DNA of 64,000 bases from contig NZ_RAHX01000001.1 in the NCBI RefSeq assembly GCF_003605475.1, positions 682,001-746,000 on the forward strand, given 5' to 3'. Below, piece after piece: positions 1-8,382 of this stretch (the stretch's first letter is position 1; the number at the start of each line of letters is the position of its first letter). The translations under genes and the position numbers were made by a program. Origin of the DNA: Aurantiacibacter aquimixticola (GTDB taxonomy: Bacteria; Pseudomonadota; Alphaproteobacteria; Sphingomonadales; Sphingomonadaceae). The notes under the pieces were generated by a model. That model ran no database searches and had not been told where the DNA came from. It was given only the letters and a program-made list of their open reading frames with translations.

Positions 1-1815
1 TTTAGTATAATTGCTGCGCGTGTCTCTCAGGACAAGCAGTCGCTCATCCTCTCCGGTCACGCCGACATGGCGTCCATCGCTGGAGATCAGTACGTCCGGG
101 ACAGGTGTGGCGAGCAGTAGCGCCGTAGCGAATGCCGCCGGTAGCAGTCCGAGCAGGCGCGCCGGCCCTCGCCATAGTGCTAGCCAAAGCCCGCCTGTGA
201 CAAAAAGCGCGATCGTGCCGAGCGTCATCTGCGGGAAAAGCTTGACCGCCCCAGGCTGCGCAGAGGTGAAATGCGCGATAGCGACGAGCGCATCGAGCGA
301 TTGGCCAGCCAGCCACCATGCCGGCATTCCGAGCCCGACGATGTCCAAGACAAGGGCAATTGCAATCAGCGGCATCGAAACGAAAGTAACAAGTGGAATC
401 GCGATAACGTTCGCAAGCGCACCGTAAACGCCAGCCCGATGGAAATGGTAGAGCACGATCGGCATCAGCGCGATCTCGATGACGAAGCCCGTCACCAGCA
501 ACATCGTCGTCGCGCGCGCCATCCGCACCAGCCACGGCTCGTCGCGTGGCGCCATGAAGCGCTTGACCGGCGCCGCATTGCTCAGCGCCACGATGGCGAT
601 GACCGCGCTGAAACTCATTTGAAAACTGGGGCCGACCAGGCTTTCCGGCCAGACCAGCATGACCGCCATCGCGGCCACGGCCACCATCCGCATCGACAAA
701 GGCTCACGACCCAAAGCCAAAGCAATCAATACCAGCACCGCGCCGATGCAACTGCGGACCGTTGGCACCTCCGCACCCGTCAGCAGCGTGTAGCCGATCC
801 CCGCCAGCGCCGCGACACCCGCCGCCAGCACTGGCAGCCGCACGCGCAGCACCAGCCACGGCCAGAGCGCAAGCAGCTTTATAGCGAGCACGTATGCAGC
901 CGCGATCACCGCGCTTACATGCAGCCCGCTGATCGACAGCAAATGGGTCAGGCCCGCATCGCGCATTGCGTCTTCGTCGGCTTCGCTGATGGCCCCGCGG
1001 TCTCCGCTGGCGAAGGCAGCGGCGATGTTGCCTGCCGAGCCATCGAGATTGGACCGAACATGCGCGGACAGGCGCCGCTGCAATTGCGCGATAAGACCCT
1101 CATCCCCCGCTCCGCTCGATAACACCTCGATTTCCCCCTGCACGCTGCCCGTCGCGGCAAGTCCATCGAACCACGCAGTACGAGCGAAATTGTAGCCGCC
1201 CGGAAGCATAGGGGGCGCGGGCGGCATCAGGCGAACCTGCGCGCGGACGACCGAGCCCTCGGCCATGTCCGACGTCGCGTTTTCCAAGGGGACGTTCACC
1301 CGGATCTTGTGCGCAGCGCCGGTTTCGGGATCACGTACCGCCATCACAAGGCGAACCCGGTCCTGCGACGGCTGCTCGATGCGCTCCAGTACCCGACCCT
1401 CGACCGTCTCGAAAACGGGCCGCTCGATCGCTTCTGCACCGACCAGGGACGAGCGTGCCCAGATCAACCCTATCCCGAATGCGAAAAGCAGCGAGACGAC
1501 GGTGATCGCCATGACCAGCGCGGTTCTGTCCACGCGGCCTTTCCAGCGTGCATAGCTTCCCAGCGAAAGTAGCATGCCGAATGCGATGCCCGCTATCCAG
1601 GATGCCGCGTCCGGCAGGACGAACCACGCGCCGATACCGGATGCGAGCGCAACAGCCATCCACGGACCGCGATCGAACCCCGCGCGGCCGAGAAACGCCT
1701 CCGCCCCGTCCGCCATGCTGGACAAAGACATACGCTTTCGCCAAGGCGTCTGCCGCACCGCAGCATCGCCCTCGTCTTCCCCCAGCGGAACCAGTGGCGG
1801 CTGCCGCGTTGCCAT
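1..1815 (-). CDS. comEC: ComEC/Rec2-type DNA uptake channel (partial, runs off left edge)
   Basis: This is an open frame of 605 codons from an ATG at 1815 with no stop before the window edge, so the C-terminal end is missing. It has N-terminal membrane segments, a soluble OB-like region, then the hallmark segment [14 protein letters not shown] followed by many hydrophobic helices, the Competence domain order of ComEC. The last visible residues ([22 protein letters not shown]) look like the start of the trailing soluble region. ComEC carries single-stranded DNA across the inner membrane in transformation. A second in-frame ATG near 1727 is an alternative start. It diverges from gltX with only 28 bases between start codons. 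Confidence 0.88.
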   Translation of the reverse strand, partial: MATRQPPLVPLGEDEGDAAVRQTPWRKRMSLSSMADGAEAFLGRAGFDRGPWMAVALASGIGAWFVLPDAASWIAGIAFGMLLSLGSYARWKGRVDRTALVMAITVVSLLFAFGIGLIWARSSLVGAEAIERPVFETVEGRVLERIEQPSQDRVRLVMAVRDPETGAAHKIRVNVPLENATSDMAEGSVVRAQVRLMPPAPPMLPGGYNFARTAWFDGLAATGSVQGEIEVLSSGAGDEGLIAQLQRRLSAHVRSNLDGSAGNIAAAFASGDRGAISEADEDAMRDAGLTHLLSISGLHVSAVIAAAYVLAIKLLALWPWLVLRVRLPVLAAGVAALAGIGYTLLTGAEVPTVRSCIGAVLVLIALALGREPLSMRMVAVAAMAVMLVWPESLVGPSFQMSFSAVIAIVALSNAAPVKRFMAPRDEPWLVRMARATTMLLVTGFVIEIALMPIVLYHFHRAGVYGALANVIAIPLVTFVSMPLIAIALVLDIVGLGMPAWWLAGQSLDALVAIAHFTSAQPGAVKLFPQMTLGTIALFVTGGLWLALWRGPARLLGLLPAAFATALLLATPVPDVLISSDGRHVGVTGEDERLLVLRDTRSNYTK

Positions 1816-1843
1816 GTTGATAGAGGACAGGAAACGGGCGCTT

Positions 1844-3280
1844 ATGGCAAGTTCGGATGGCGGCAATGGCGGTGAAAAGCGGCAGGTGGTGACGCGCTTT
1901 GCGCCCAGCCCGACCGGTTTTCTGCACATCGGCAATGCTCGTACCGGCCTATTCAGCTGGCTGTACGCCCGGCACGAAGGCGGCAAGGCGCTGCTTCGTA
2001 TCGAAGATACGGATAAGAAACGCTCTACCCAGGAAGCGATTGACGTCATTCTCGACGGGCTCGACTGGCTTGGCCTCGAGTTCGACGAGGAGCCTGTTTT
2101 CCAGAGCGAACGCGCGGAGCGTCACGCCGAGGTCGCCATGAAACTGGTGGAGGCGGGCAAGGCCTATAAATGCTTCGCGACGCCTGAAGAACTTGCGGAG
2201 ATGCGCAATGCGCAGCGTGCCGCGAAGCAACCGATGCGCTATGACGGACGCTGGCGCGATCGCGATGCCTCGGAAGCGCCGGCCGACGCTCCCTTCACCG
2301 TGCGCATTAAGACCCCCGAGGGCGGCGAAACGGTGATCGAGGATGCGGTGCAAGGCCGCGTGAAGGTCGACAATCGCGAGATCGACGATTTCATCCTGCT
2401 GCGCGCCGACGGTACACCGACTTACATGCTCGCCGTCGTGGTGGACGACATGGACATGGGCTGCACGCACATCATCCGCGGCGACGACCATCTGAACAAC
2501 GCCTTTCGCCAGATACAGGTCATCGATGCCATGCAGGGTATCGAAGATGGTTGGGACAGACCGACTTACGCGCATGTGCCACTCATCCACGGGAATGATG
2601 GTGCAAAGCTGTCGAAACGACACGGCGCCATGGGGGTCGATGCCTATCGCGATGAGCTCGGAATTCTGCCCGAAGCGCTCTTCAATTATCTGCTGCGCCT
2701 CGGATGGGGGCACGGCGACCAGGAAGAATTCAGCCGCGAGGAAGCCATCGCGCTTTTCGACATCGCGGATGTCGGCAAGGGACCGAGCCGTTTCGACATG
2801 AAGAAGCTGCTCAACATGAATGGGCATTATATCCGAGCGGCAGAAGATGAGCGGCTTGCGGCTCTTACGGTGAAGCGGATCGGCCCGGATGCGGACGAGG
2901 CGCTGTTGGCCGAAGCGATGCCGGTCTTGAAAACACGGGCGCGGGATTTGAACGAATTGGCCGATGGCGCGGCATTCCTCTTCAAGCAGCGCCCGCTGGA
3001 GATGACGGAAAAAGCTGCCGGATTGCTCGATGACGAGGCGCGAAGCCGCCTTTCGTCCATCTCGAACAGATTTGCGGCGGAAACAGACTGGACAATCGAG
3101 GCGCTGGAGGCCACTCTGAAGACCTATGCGGAGGAGTTGGACCTCGGTCTCGGCAAACTCGCGCAGCCGCTTCGCGCGGCGCTTACAGGGCAAACCACAT
3201 CGCCCGGAATTTTCGACGTGCTCGTCCTCCTAGGCAGGGAGGAAAGCCTCGCGCGGATCGACGCGCAGGTGGCAGCCTGA
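1844..3280 (+). CDS. gltX: Glutamyl-tRNA synthetase
   Basis: Charges tRNA-Glu with glutamate (class I aminoacyl-tRNA synthetase, cytoplasm). From the ATG at 1844 the protein has 478 residues, normal for the family. The HIGH motif is HIGN at residues 28-31, after [10 protein letters not shown], and the KMSKS-type loop is KLSKR at 255-259. The frame is open further upstream to 1574, and an ATG at 1814 is also in frame, but those extensions run into the divergent comEC gene and lie outside the conserved family start; GAGGACAGG at 1823-1831 is the best ribosome site. gltA follows 41 bases downstream on the same strand. Confidence 0.95.
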   Translation: MASSDGGNGGEKRQVVTRFAPSPTGFLHIGNARTGLFSWLYARHEGGKALLRIEDTDKKRSTQEAIDVILDGLDWLGLEFDEEPVFQSERAERHAEVAMKLVEAGKAYKCFATPEELAEMRNAQRAAKQPMRYDGRWRDRDASEAPADAPFTVRIKTPEGGETVIEDAVQGRVKVDNREIDDFILLRADGTPTYMLAVVVDDMDMGCTHIIRGDDHLNNAFRQIQVIDAMQGIEDGWDRPTYAHVPLIHGNDGAKLSKRHGAMGVDAYRDELGILPEALFNYLLRLGWGHGDQEEFSREEAIALFDIADVGKGPSRFDMKKLLNMNGHYIRAAEDERLAALTVKRIGPDADEALLAEAMPVLKTRARDLNELADGAAFLFKQRPLEMTEKAAGLLDDEARSRLSSISNRFAAETDWTIEALEATLKTYAEELDLGLGKLAQPLRAALTGQTTSPGIFDVLVLLGREESLARIDAQVAA

Positions 3281-3308
3281 CGGCGGCCCGGGCGAACAGG
3301 ACCATTTG

Positions 3309-3314
3309 AAGGAG
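3309..3314 (+). promoter_or_regulatory. Ribosome binding site of gltA supporting a TTG start
   Basis: A perfect AAGGAG lies 7 bases before the TTG at 3322. No ATG or GTG in frame lies nearby, so this site decides the start of citrate synthase. Confidence 0.8.
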
Positions 3315-3321
3315 ACCCCTC

Positions 3322-4608
3322 TTGGCGGACAAGCAGGCAGATTTGGCAGTCGGCGGCGACAATTTCGATTTTCCGACGCTCGAAGGCAGCTGCGGGCCGG
3401 ACGTCATCGACATCCGCAAGCTCTACGGCAAGACCGGGCGCTTTACCTTCGATCCCGGCTACAAATCGACCGCCAGCTGCGAAAGCGCGCTGACATTCAT
3501 CGACGGTAATGAAGGCGTCCTGCTGCATCGCGGCTATCCGATTGGCCAGCTGGCAGAGCATTCCAGCTTCATGGAAGTCAGCTATCTGCTGCTGAATGGC
3601 GAGCTTCCCGGTCAGGATGAGCTCGACGACTTCACATTCACCATCACGCGCCACACGATGCTGCACGATCAGCTGCGCCAGTTCTATCAAGGCTTCCGCC
3701 GCGACGCGCATCCGATGGCGATCATGTGCGGCGTTGTCGGTGCCTTGAGCGCGTTCTATCACGACAGCACCGACATTTCCGATCCCGAGCATCGCAAGAT
3801 CAGTTCGCACCGCCTGATTGCCAAGATGCCGACAATCGCCGCCTGGGCGTACAAATACGCTGTCGGCCAGCCTTTCATGCAGCCGCAGAACGATCTGAGC
3901 TACACGGGCAATTTTCTGCGCATGACGTTCGGCGTACCCGCCGAGGAATACGAGGTCATACCGGCTGTCGAGAAAGCGATGGACCGGATCTTCATCCTCC
4001 ATGCCGATCACGAACAGAACGCATCGACATCCACCGTTCGGCTTGCCGGTTCATCTGGGGCGAACCCCTTCGCCTGCATCGCAGCCGGGATTGCCTGCCT
4101 TTGGGGTCCGGCGCATGGCGGTGCGAATGAAGCGGCCCTCAACATGCTGCGAGAGATCGGTACGCCCGACAAAATTCCGCATTACATCGAGCGCGCTAAG
4201 GACAAGAACGATCCGTTCCGCCTGATGGGTTTCGGCCACCGGGTGTACAAGAATTACGATCCGCGGGCGACGGTCATGCAGAAAACCGTGCGCGAGGTGT
4301 TCGATGCGCTTCAAGTCAAGGATCCGGTGTTCGAGACCGCTTTGCAACTGGAAGAGATCGCGCTGAACGATCCGTATTTCCAGGAAAAGAAGCTGTTCCC
4401 GAACGTCGATTTCTATTCCGGCATCATTCTTTCAGCGATCGGTTTCCCGACCACCATGTTCACCGCGCTTTTCGCCCTTGCCCGCACGGTTGGCTGGGTC
4501 GCGCAGTGGAACGAGATGATTTCCGATCCCGGCCAGGTGATCGGTCGCCCACGCCAGCTCTACACGGGCCCGACGCAGCGCGATTACGTGCCCGTCGACA
4601 AGCGCTAA
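3322..4608 (+). CDS. gltA: Citrate synthase (TTG start)
   Basis: Condenses acetyl-CoA with oxaloacetate to citrate, the first step of the TCA cycle. The protein has 428 residues, the usual length of the hexameric Gram-negative type. The catalytic triad falls where expected: His265 in HGGANEA, His306 in GFGHRVYK and Asp363 in NVDFYSG, matching the E. coli H264/H305/D362 numbering by one residue. [10 protein letters not shown] (around 225) is also conserved. It begins with TTG behind a perfect AAGGAG. It lies directly downstream of gltX and ends 6 bases from the convergent kinase-like gene, with no visible terminator between them. Confidence 0.97.
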   Translation: MADKQADLAVGGDNFDFPTLEGSCGPDVIDIRKLYGKTGRFTFDPGYKSTASCESALTFIDGNEGVLLHRGYPIGQLAEHSSFMEVSYLLLNGELPGQDELDDFTFTITRHTMLHDQLRQFYQGFRRDAHPMAIMCGVVGALSAFYHDSTDISDPEHRKISSHRLIAKMPTIAAWAYKYAVGQPFMQPQNDLSYTGNFLRMTFGVPAEEYEVIPAVEKAMDRIFILHADHEQNASTSTVRLAGSSGANPFACIAAGIACLWGPAHGGANEAALNMLREIGTPDKIPHYIERAKDKNDPFRLMGFGHRVYKNYDPRATVMQKTVREVFDALQVKDPVFETALQLEEIALNDPYFQEKKLFPNVDFYSGIILSAIGFPTTMFTALFALARTVGWVAQWNEMISDPGQVIGRPRQLYTGPTQRDYVPVDKR

Positions 4609-4614
4609 GGCCCG

Positions 4615-5967
4615 TCAGGCGCTTGGATCGGACGGTAATTCGAGCGTGAAGCGGGCACCCTGCCCCTTCGCGCTCTCGACCGTCAGACTGCCGTCCATCG
4701 CTTCGGCCAATCGGCGCGAAATGTAGAGGCCCAGGCCCGAACCGCCGTCGCCCTGACGGCCCAGACGTTCGAATTTGGCGAATGCCCGCTTTTGCTCTTC
4801 CTCGCTCAAACCCTCGCCTTCATCGGCGACGGTAATGCGAGCCTTTCCATCGACCGTCCTAGCCGCGATCGTCACGGTCGCGCCTTCGGGCGAATATCGC
4901 ACGGCATTGCCGACGAGGTTCAGCAGGACCTGCAATGTGCGGCGAAACTCTCCGATCGCAGGCGCGCTTGCGCCGTCAGCCGGTGAGACAAGCGTTATGC
5001 GCCGCTCTTTCGCTCGTACACCCAATATGCCGGCTGCGCGGCGAGCGACATCGGCCAGATCGATCTGGTCGGGCGCGGGGGCGAAGTCCTGATCGTCGAC
5101 GACTTCCAGCGTGGTCAGATCGTCAATCAGCGCCAACAGATGCTCGCCCGCCGAAGCTATGTCTGCCGCGTAATTGCTATATTCATCGGCCAGCGGACCG
5201 GCCAGCTGAGTGCGGATCGTTTCGGCATTCGCGATGATCCGGCTTACCGGCTTGCGCAGGACAGGCGCGATTTCGCGGCCGATGCCGGCTAGCCGCTCAC
5301 GCCTCATGCCGGGTTCGTTTCGTTGATGGGCAAGCGGACGATCCGGAACAAGATAGAGTTCGAATCCGGTGCGGCCTGCCGGAAGGGGCAGAAGCTGCGC
5401 CACCCAGTCGCGATCCGATCCTTCGACCTGAATTTTCGCGCCATCCAGCAAGCGCCAGTGTAGCGGTTGCCGCTGCGCATCTCCCTCTGGTCGAGCGAAA
5501 TCCGTCCACGGCTTGCCTGCTCCCGCCATCATCGCCTCGCCGAGTGCATCCAAATCGGGCGCAACCCAGTCGACCGTGATCAGGGACTGGTCATTATCGA
5601 GCCGTGCCGTCAATCCAGCCAGGTGCCTGACGAGCGCGACACGCCCATCCCTGCCCGCATCTGCGACGTCGGAGTTGTCCAGCGCGTCCCATGCGCTGAT
5701 ATTGATGACCGTCCCCACTTTTCCCGGAACGACTTCGGCCCACGCGCTGATCTGTTCGAGAGTGTCCTGCGCCCTGATTGCTCGAGACATGCGCTTGCCA
5801 CTGGCGCGAGCTCTCCTCACGAGATCGAGCAAGGCCGGGGTGACGATCGGACCTGGTATTTCTCCACCAGCCCGCTGGTGGAACGCGGCGAGCGGCTCCT
5901 CGGCCTCGATCAAGCGATCTTGCGCATCCGTTCGCGCCCGCGCCGTGATGAGCTTCCCCTCCGACAC
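4615..5967 (-). CDS. Histidine-kinase-like protein with a degenerate H-box
   Basis: A 450-residue protein with no membrane segment. The C-terminal HATPase domain is intact: N-box NLVGNAVRY (350-358), G1 DEGEG (382-386) and G2 GGSGLGLYIS (408-417). The dimerisation helix before it aligns with the DivJ/PleC-like SHELRTP box, but here reads APVLRKP (234-240), so the phospho-accepting His is Pro235. The later part of the helix pair (YAADIASAGEHLLALIDDL) is well kept. The N-terminal 220 residues may be a PAS-like sensor but show no motif I can name. It starts with GTG, 4 bases after the upstream 256-residue gene, so they are co-transcribed. Possibly a pseudokinase or an ATP-dependent scaffold. Confidence 0.75.
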   Translation of the reverse strand: MSEGKLITARARTDAQDRLIEAEEPLAAFHQRAGGEIPGPIVTPALLDLVRRARASGKRMSRAIRAQDTLEQISAWAEVVPGKVGTVINISAWDALDNSDVADAGRDGRVALVRHLAGLTARLDNDQSLITVDWVAPDLDALGEAMMAGAGKPWTDFARPEGDAQRQPLHWRLLDGAKIQVEGSDRDWVAQLLPLPAGRTGFELYLVPDRPLAHQRNEPGMRRERLAGIGREIAPVLRKPVSRIIANAETIRTQLAGPLADEYSNYAADIASAGEHLLALIDDLTTLEVVDDQDFAPAPDQIDLADVARRAAGILGVRAKERRITLVSPADGASAPAIGEFRRTLQVLLNLVGNAVRYSPEGATVTIAARTVDGKARITVADEGEGLSEEEQKRAFAKFERLGRQGDGGSGLGLYISRRLAEAMDGSLTVESAKGQGARFTLELPSDPSA

Positions 5968-5971
5968 GGCG

Positions 5972-6742
5972 TTAGCCAGCCTCGCCGATGTTCATGTATG
6001 CACGATCCGGGTGAAGCAAGTTGAGCTGCTCCAATGCGTCGTCGCTCGAAAGACCAGCGCTCTCCAGCAGAGCCAACAATTGCGTAGTCTGGCTATCAGC
6101 CATGGCAAATAGCACTTCTTCTCGCGAGGTATCGGTCGCAATGGCGAGCGCCGAGGCGAAGAGCGATACACCGGCATTGCGGAGATCGAGATAGGCCAAT
6201 GCCTCGGTGTCTAGGGTTTCGGCGATTTCGGCCAAGATTTGCAGACGCGAAAGCGGCACTGCATCATCTTCGTCAGCGGACTCATGGCCATCGCTCGCAA
6301 CCAAGTCGTAGGGTACTTCGGCTATCGCAATCGTCATCGCCCGCTGCTCTCGAACAAATTGCCGTTGGGCCAGAAGAGCATCGCTGGCGGCCGCAGCGAT
6401 GTTGTCGTCAGTCATTGCCGCCCGTTCCGTCAGAAGCGGCGGCGTTTCACTATCGATATGAGATCCCTCCCGAAGTCGCTCTATGAGCTGTCCTTCGAAG
6501 GCCATGGCATGCAGGAAATCGTGAAGTCCGGCTCTCCATTCCAGTTCCGAAGCTTCGCTGATAAGTGACGCCTTCATGCCCGCCACTCTGGCGACCAGTT
6601 CGTCATTGCATAAAGAGCGGTCCGGCATTGAGGCGAGGTCGCGCACGGCAGAACGCGACGCTGCCAGCGTGGTTACGCTCGCATTCGACGCATTGATGGC
6701 GTCATCGTGCAGTTGGTCTCCTGATGTGCGACGCTCGCTCAT
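5972..6742 (-). CDS. Unknown protein, 256 residues, helix-rich
   Basis: I do not recognise this protein with confidence. It is acidic, alanine- and leucine-rich, has no signal peptide or membrane segment, and looks almost entirely helical. The C-terminal part (SLFASALAIATDTSREEVLFAMAD, then LLALLESAGLSSDDALEQLNLLHP) resembles the repeated helical pairs of DUF2336-type proteins, but this is a weak impression. It sits 34 bases after the nucleotidyltransferase-like membrane gene and 4 bases before the kinase-like gene on the same strand, so a shared role with the degenerate phosphorelay proteins of this cluster is plausible. Confidence 0.6.
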   Translation of the reverse strand: MSERRTSGDQLHDDAINASNASVTTLAASRSAVRDLASMPDRSLCNDELVARVAGMKASLISEASELEWRAGLHDFLHAMAFEGQLIERLREGSHIDSETPPLLTERAAMTDDNIAAAASDALLAQRQFVREQRAMTIAIAEVPYDLVASDGHESADEDDAVPLSRLQILAEIAETLDTEALAYLDLRNAGVSLFASALAIATDTSREEVLFAMADSQTTQLLALLESAGLSSDDALEQLNLLHPDRAYMNIGEAG

Positions 6743-6776
6743 GCGGGGTTCTTACTCGATCAGCGTTAATTCGGCG

Positions 6777-7937
6777 TTATCCGCGTTTTATCGCGCCGAC
6801 AGCCACATTCGCCAGAAGCGCACATGCGCCGACGGCGATGATGGACGTTTCGGGTGCAATAATTGTCGAGAGCAGAGCCAGGAAGCCAGCCATGACCCCG
6901 CGATCACGAAGCGGAGCGAATGGCTGCGGCAGGCGGTCACGGTCAAGCAGTAGCAAGCTCGCAGCGAGCACCAGAGGCGGAAAAAATGTGCGATGGGCGA
7001 GACTGTCAATGACAAGAACGCCTGTAACGAAAAGCGCGATATCGCTCAGATAGCGCAGCTTGGGAAGGCGCGCGATCTTCCCGAATGGGGCGACCGCAAG
7101 GCGCGACAGGGCGAGAAAGGCTTCACCCACCGGCACACCGAGAGCGATAAGCGCAAACGCCAAGATCGGCATTTCTAACCATGCCGCTGCGACGCCGCCA
7201 GCGGTGAGCAATCCGAAGAGCGTGCCGCTAATAAATCGACTTCCACGGCGCTGCACGAGCCAGACGCCAGCTTTGGCGATCAGTTCCCGGGCCAGCCAGC
7301 GAGATGGCATTGTCGGTACCGCCGCCGGCAAATGCGTGCGGAACCAAGTCCCCTCTCGTAGTCGCGCCATTTCTCCATCGGCAATGACCGACCAGCGCCC
7401 GTCATTGAGCAGATCGTCCGCCAGGCGCGCCTCAGGCAGACGCTGCTGCAAGGCGATGCGCAAGAGCGCCGCGTGCGGGGCCGCATCCTCTGGCAACGCC
7501 GTCAGGCGGCCAAGCGCATTGCCTGGGATGGTAAGAACTCCCGCCCAGGCGCGATCAAGATCAATGCGCTCGAAACCTCCGGCGACGCCCGGTCCGGCGG
7601 ATAGGATAAGAACGCGCTGCCCTTCCGCCTGGATCAGTTCGAGCCCTTGCCGCGCCTCCGGAAGTAAGTCCGGCTGCAGCACCAGAAGAGTGTCTCCGCT
7701 GCCGATCGATCCGGCAAGCGCATGCGCGCTCGTAATCGACTGATATCGCAGACCATATCGTTCCGCCGCGTGGCGCAGGGCGATCGCAGTCGGGGAGCCG
7801 CCGCCGCCAAATGCGATAATCGCCTCGCAGCCAGCCTCACGCGCGAAGAGCAGCTGGCGTTCCGCGATAGTTTTACCTGCGATTTCAGGCACGCTGCCGT
7901 CTTCCAGCACATCCAAGATAATGAGCGCGGCCCGCAA
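6777..7937 (-). CDS. Nucleotidyltransferase-like domain fused to a multi-pass membrane domain
   Basis: A 386-residue protein. Residues 1-150 look like a Rossmann-type nucleotidyltransferase-like fold (AALIILDVLEDGSVPEIAGKTIAERQLLFAREAGC, then LLVLQPDLLP). From about 225 there are four or more hydrophobic segments. The layout recalls bifunctional CTP:inositol-phosphate cytidylyltransferase/CDP-alcohol phosphotransferases, but the CDP-alcohol signature DGxxAR...GxxxDxxxD is absent, and the N-terminal glycine-rich NTP loop is atypical. The start is TTG at 7937 with GGAGGA 7 bases upstream. It lies in the four-gene cluster led by the Hpt-like gene. Enzymatic activity is uncertain. Confidence 0.55.
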   Translation of the reverse strand: MRAALIILDVLEDGSVPEIAGKTIAERQLLFAREAGCEAIIAFGGGGSPTAIALRHAAERYGLRYQSITSAHALAGSIGSGDTLLVLQPDLLPEARQGLELIQAEGQRVLILSAGPGVAGGFERIDLDRAWAGVLTIPGNALGRLTALPEDAAPHAALLRIALQQRLPEARLADDLLNDGRWSVIADGEMARLREGTWFRTHLPAAVPTMPSRWLARELIAKAGVWLVQRRGSRFISGTLFGLLTAGGVAAAWLEMPILAFALIALGVPVGEAFLALSRLAVAPFGKIARLPKLRYLSDIALFVTGVLVIDSLAHRTFFPPLVLAASLLLLDRDRLPQPFAPLRDRGVMAGFLALLSTIIAPETSIIAVGACALLANVAVGAIKRG

Positions 7938-8006
7938 TGCGTCCTCCAGGCGAAACGTCTATGCCGCGACGGTAGAGCCGCGCCATCACCCTGCCAAGCG
8001 TGACGT

Positions 8007-8354
8007 TCAGCCTGTCGGAATGAAGCGATCACGCAAGTTTACGAGCTTGTGGAGAACAGCCGGGTCTCCGGGCGCGCCTTCGATCGCTTCTTCGGCGAGC
8101 TTCACAAGCTCTCCGATATGGAAGCTGGCTCCGAGCCCCTTCAGCCGCTCTGCCGCGACCTGCCAGTTCGCATCGCACCGGGCGCGGCTCAACAAATCGA
8201 TTTGGTTGAGCAGACTATCGGTAAATGCGGCGCGCAAATCCGCCAGTATCGCCGGATCGTCTCCGGCGGCGGCGGACAGTGCCATCTCGAAATCACCCCT
8301 CGCATAAGCCATGGCGGTCTTCGTGGCGGACAACGCGTTAAGACGGGGTTTCAT
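8007..8354 (-). CDS. Hpt-like phosphotransfer protein without the histidine
   Basis: A 115-residue helical protein. Residues 38-95 follow the Hpt pattern, with a helix LADLRAAFTDSLLNQIDLL and then AERLKGLGASFHIGELVKLAEEA. In active Hpt proteins this second segment reads AHxLKGxAxxxGAxxLxxxxxxLE, so the phosphorylated His is replaced by Glu69. The ATG at 8354 was preferred; an in-frame ATG at 8384 would overlap the start of the divergent coiled-coil gene. It is the first gene of the 4-gene minus-strand cluster. The Glu could mimic a permanently charged state or the protein may only bind partners; that is inference. Confidence 0.6.
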   Translation of the reverse strand: MKPRLNALSATKTAMAYARGDFEMALSAAAGDDPAILADLRAAFTDSLLNQIDLLSRARCDANWQVAAERLKGLGASFHIGELVKLAEEAIEGAPGDPAVLHKLVNLRDRFIPTG

Positions 8355-8382
8355 GGCGATGGGCCTGTGATAATGTCCTGCC

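Noticed and set aside
271..1122. Long plus-strand open frame of 283 codons
   Set aside because: It is antisense to comEC, His/Arg/Gln-rich with no domain, an artefact of high-GC third positions.
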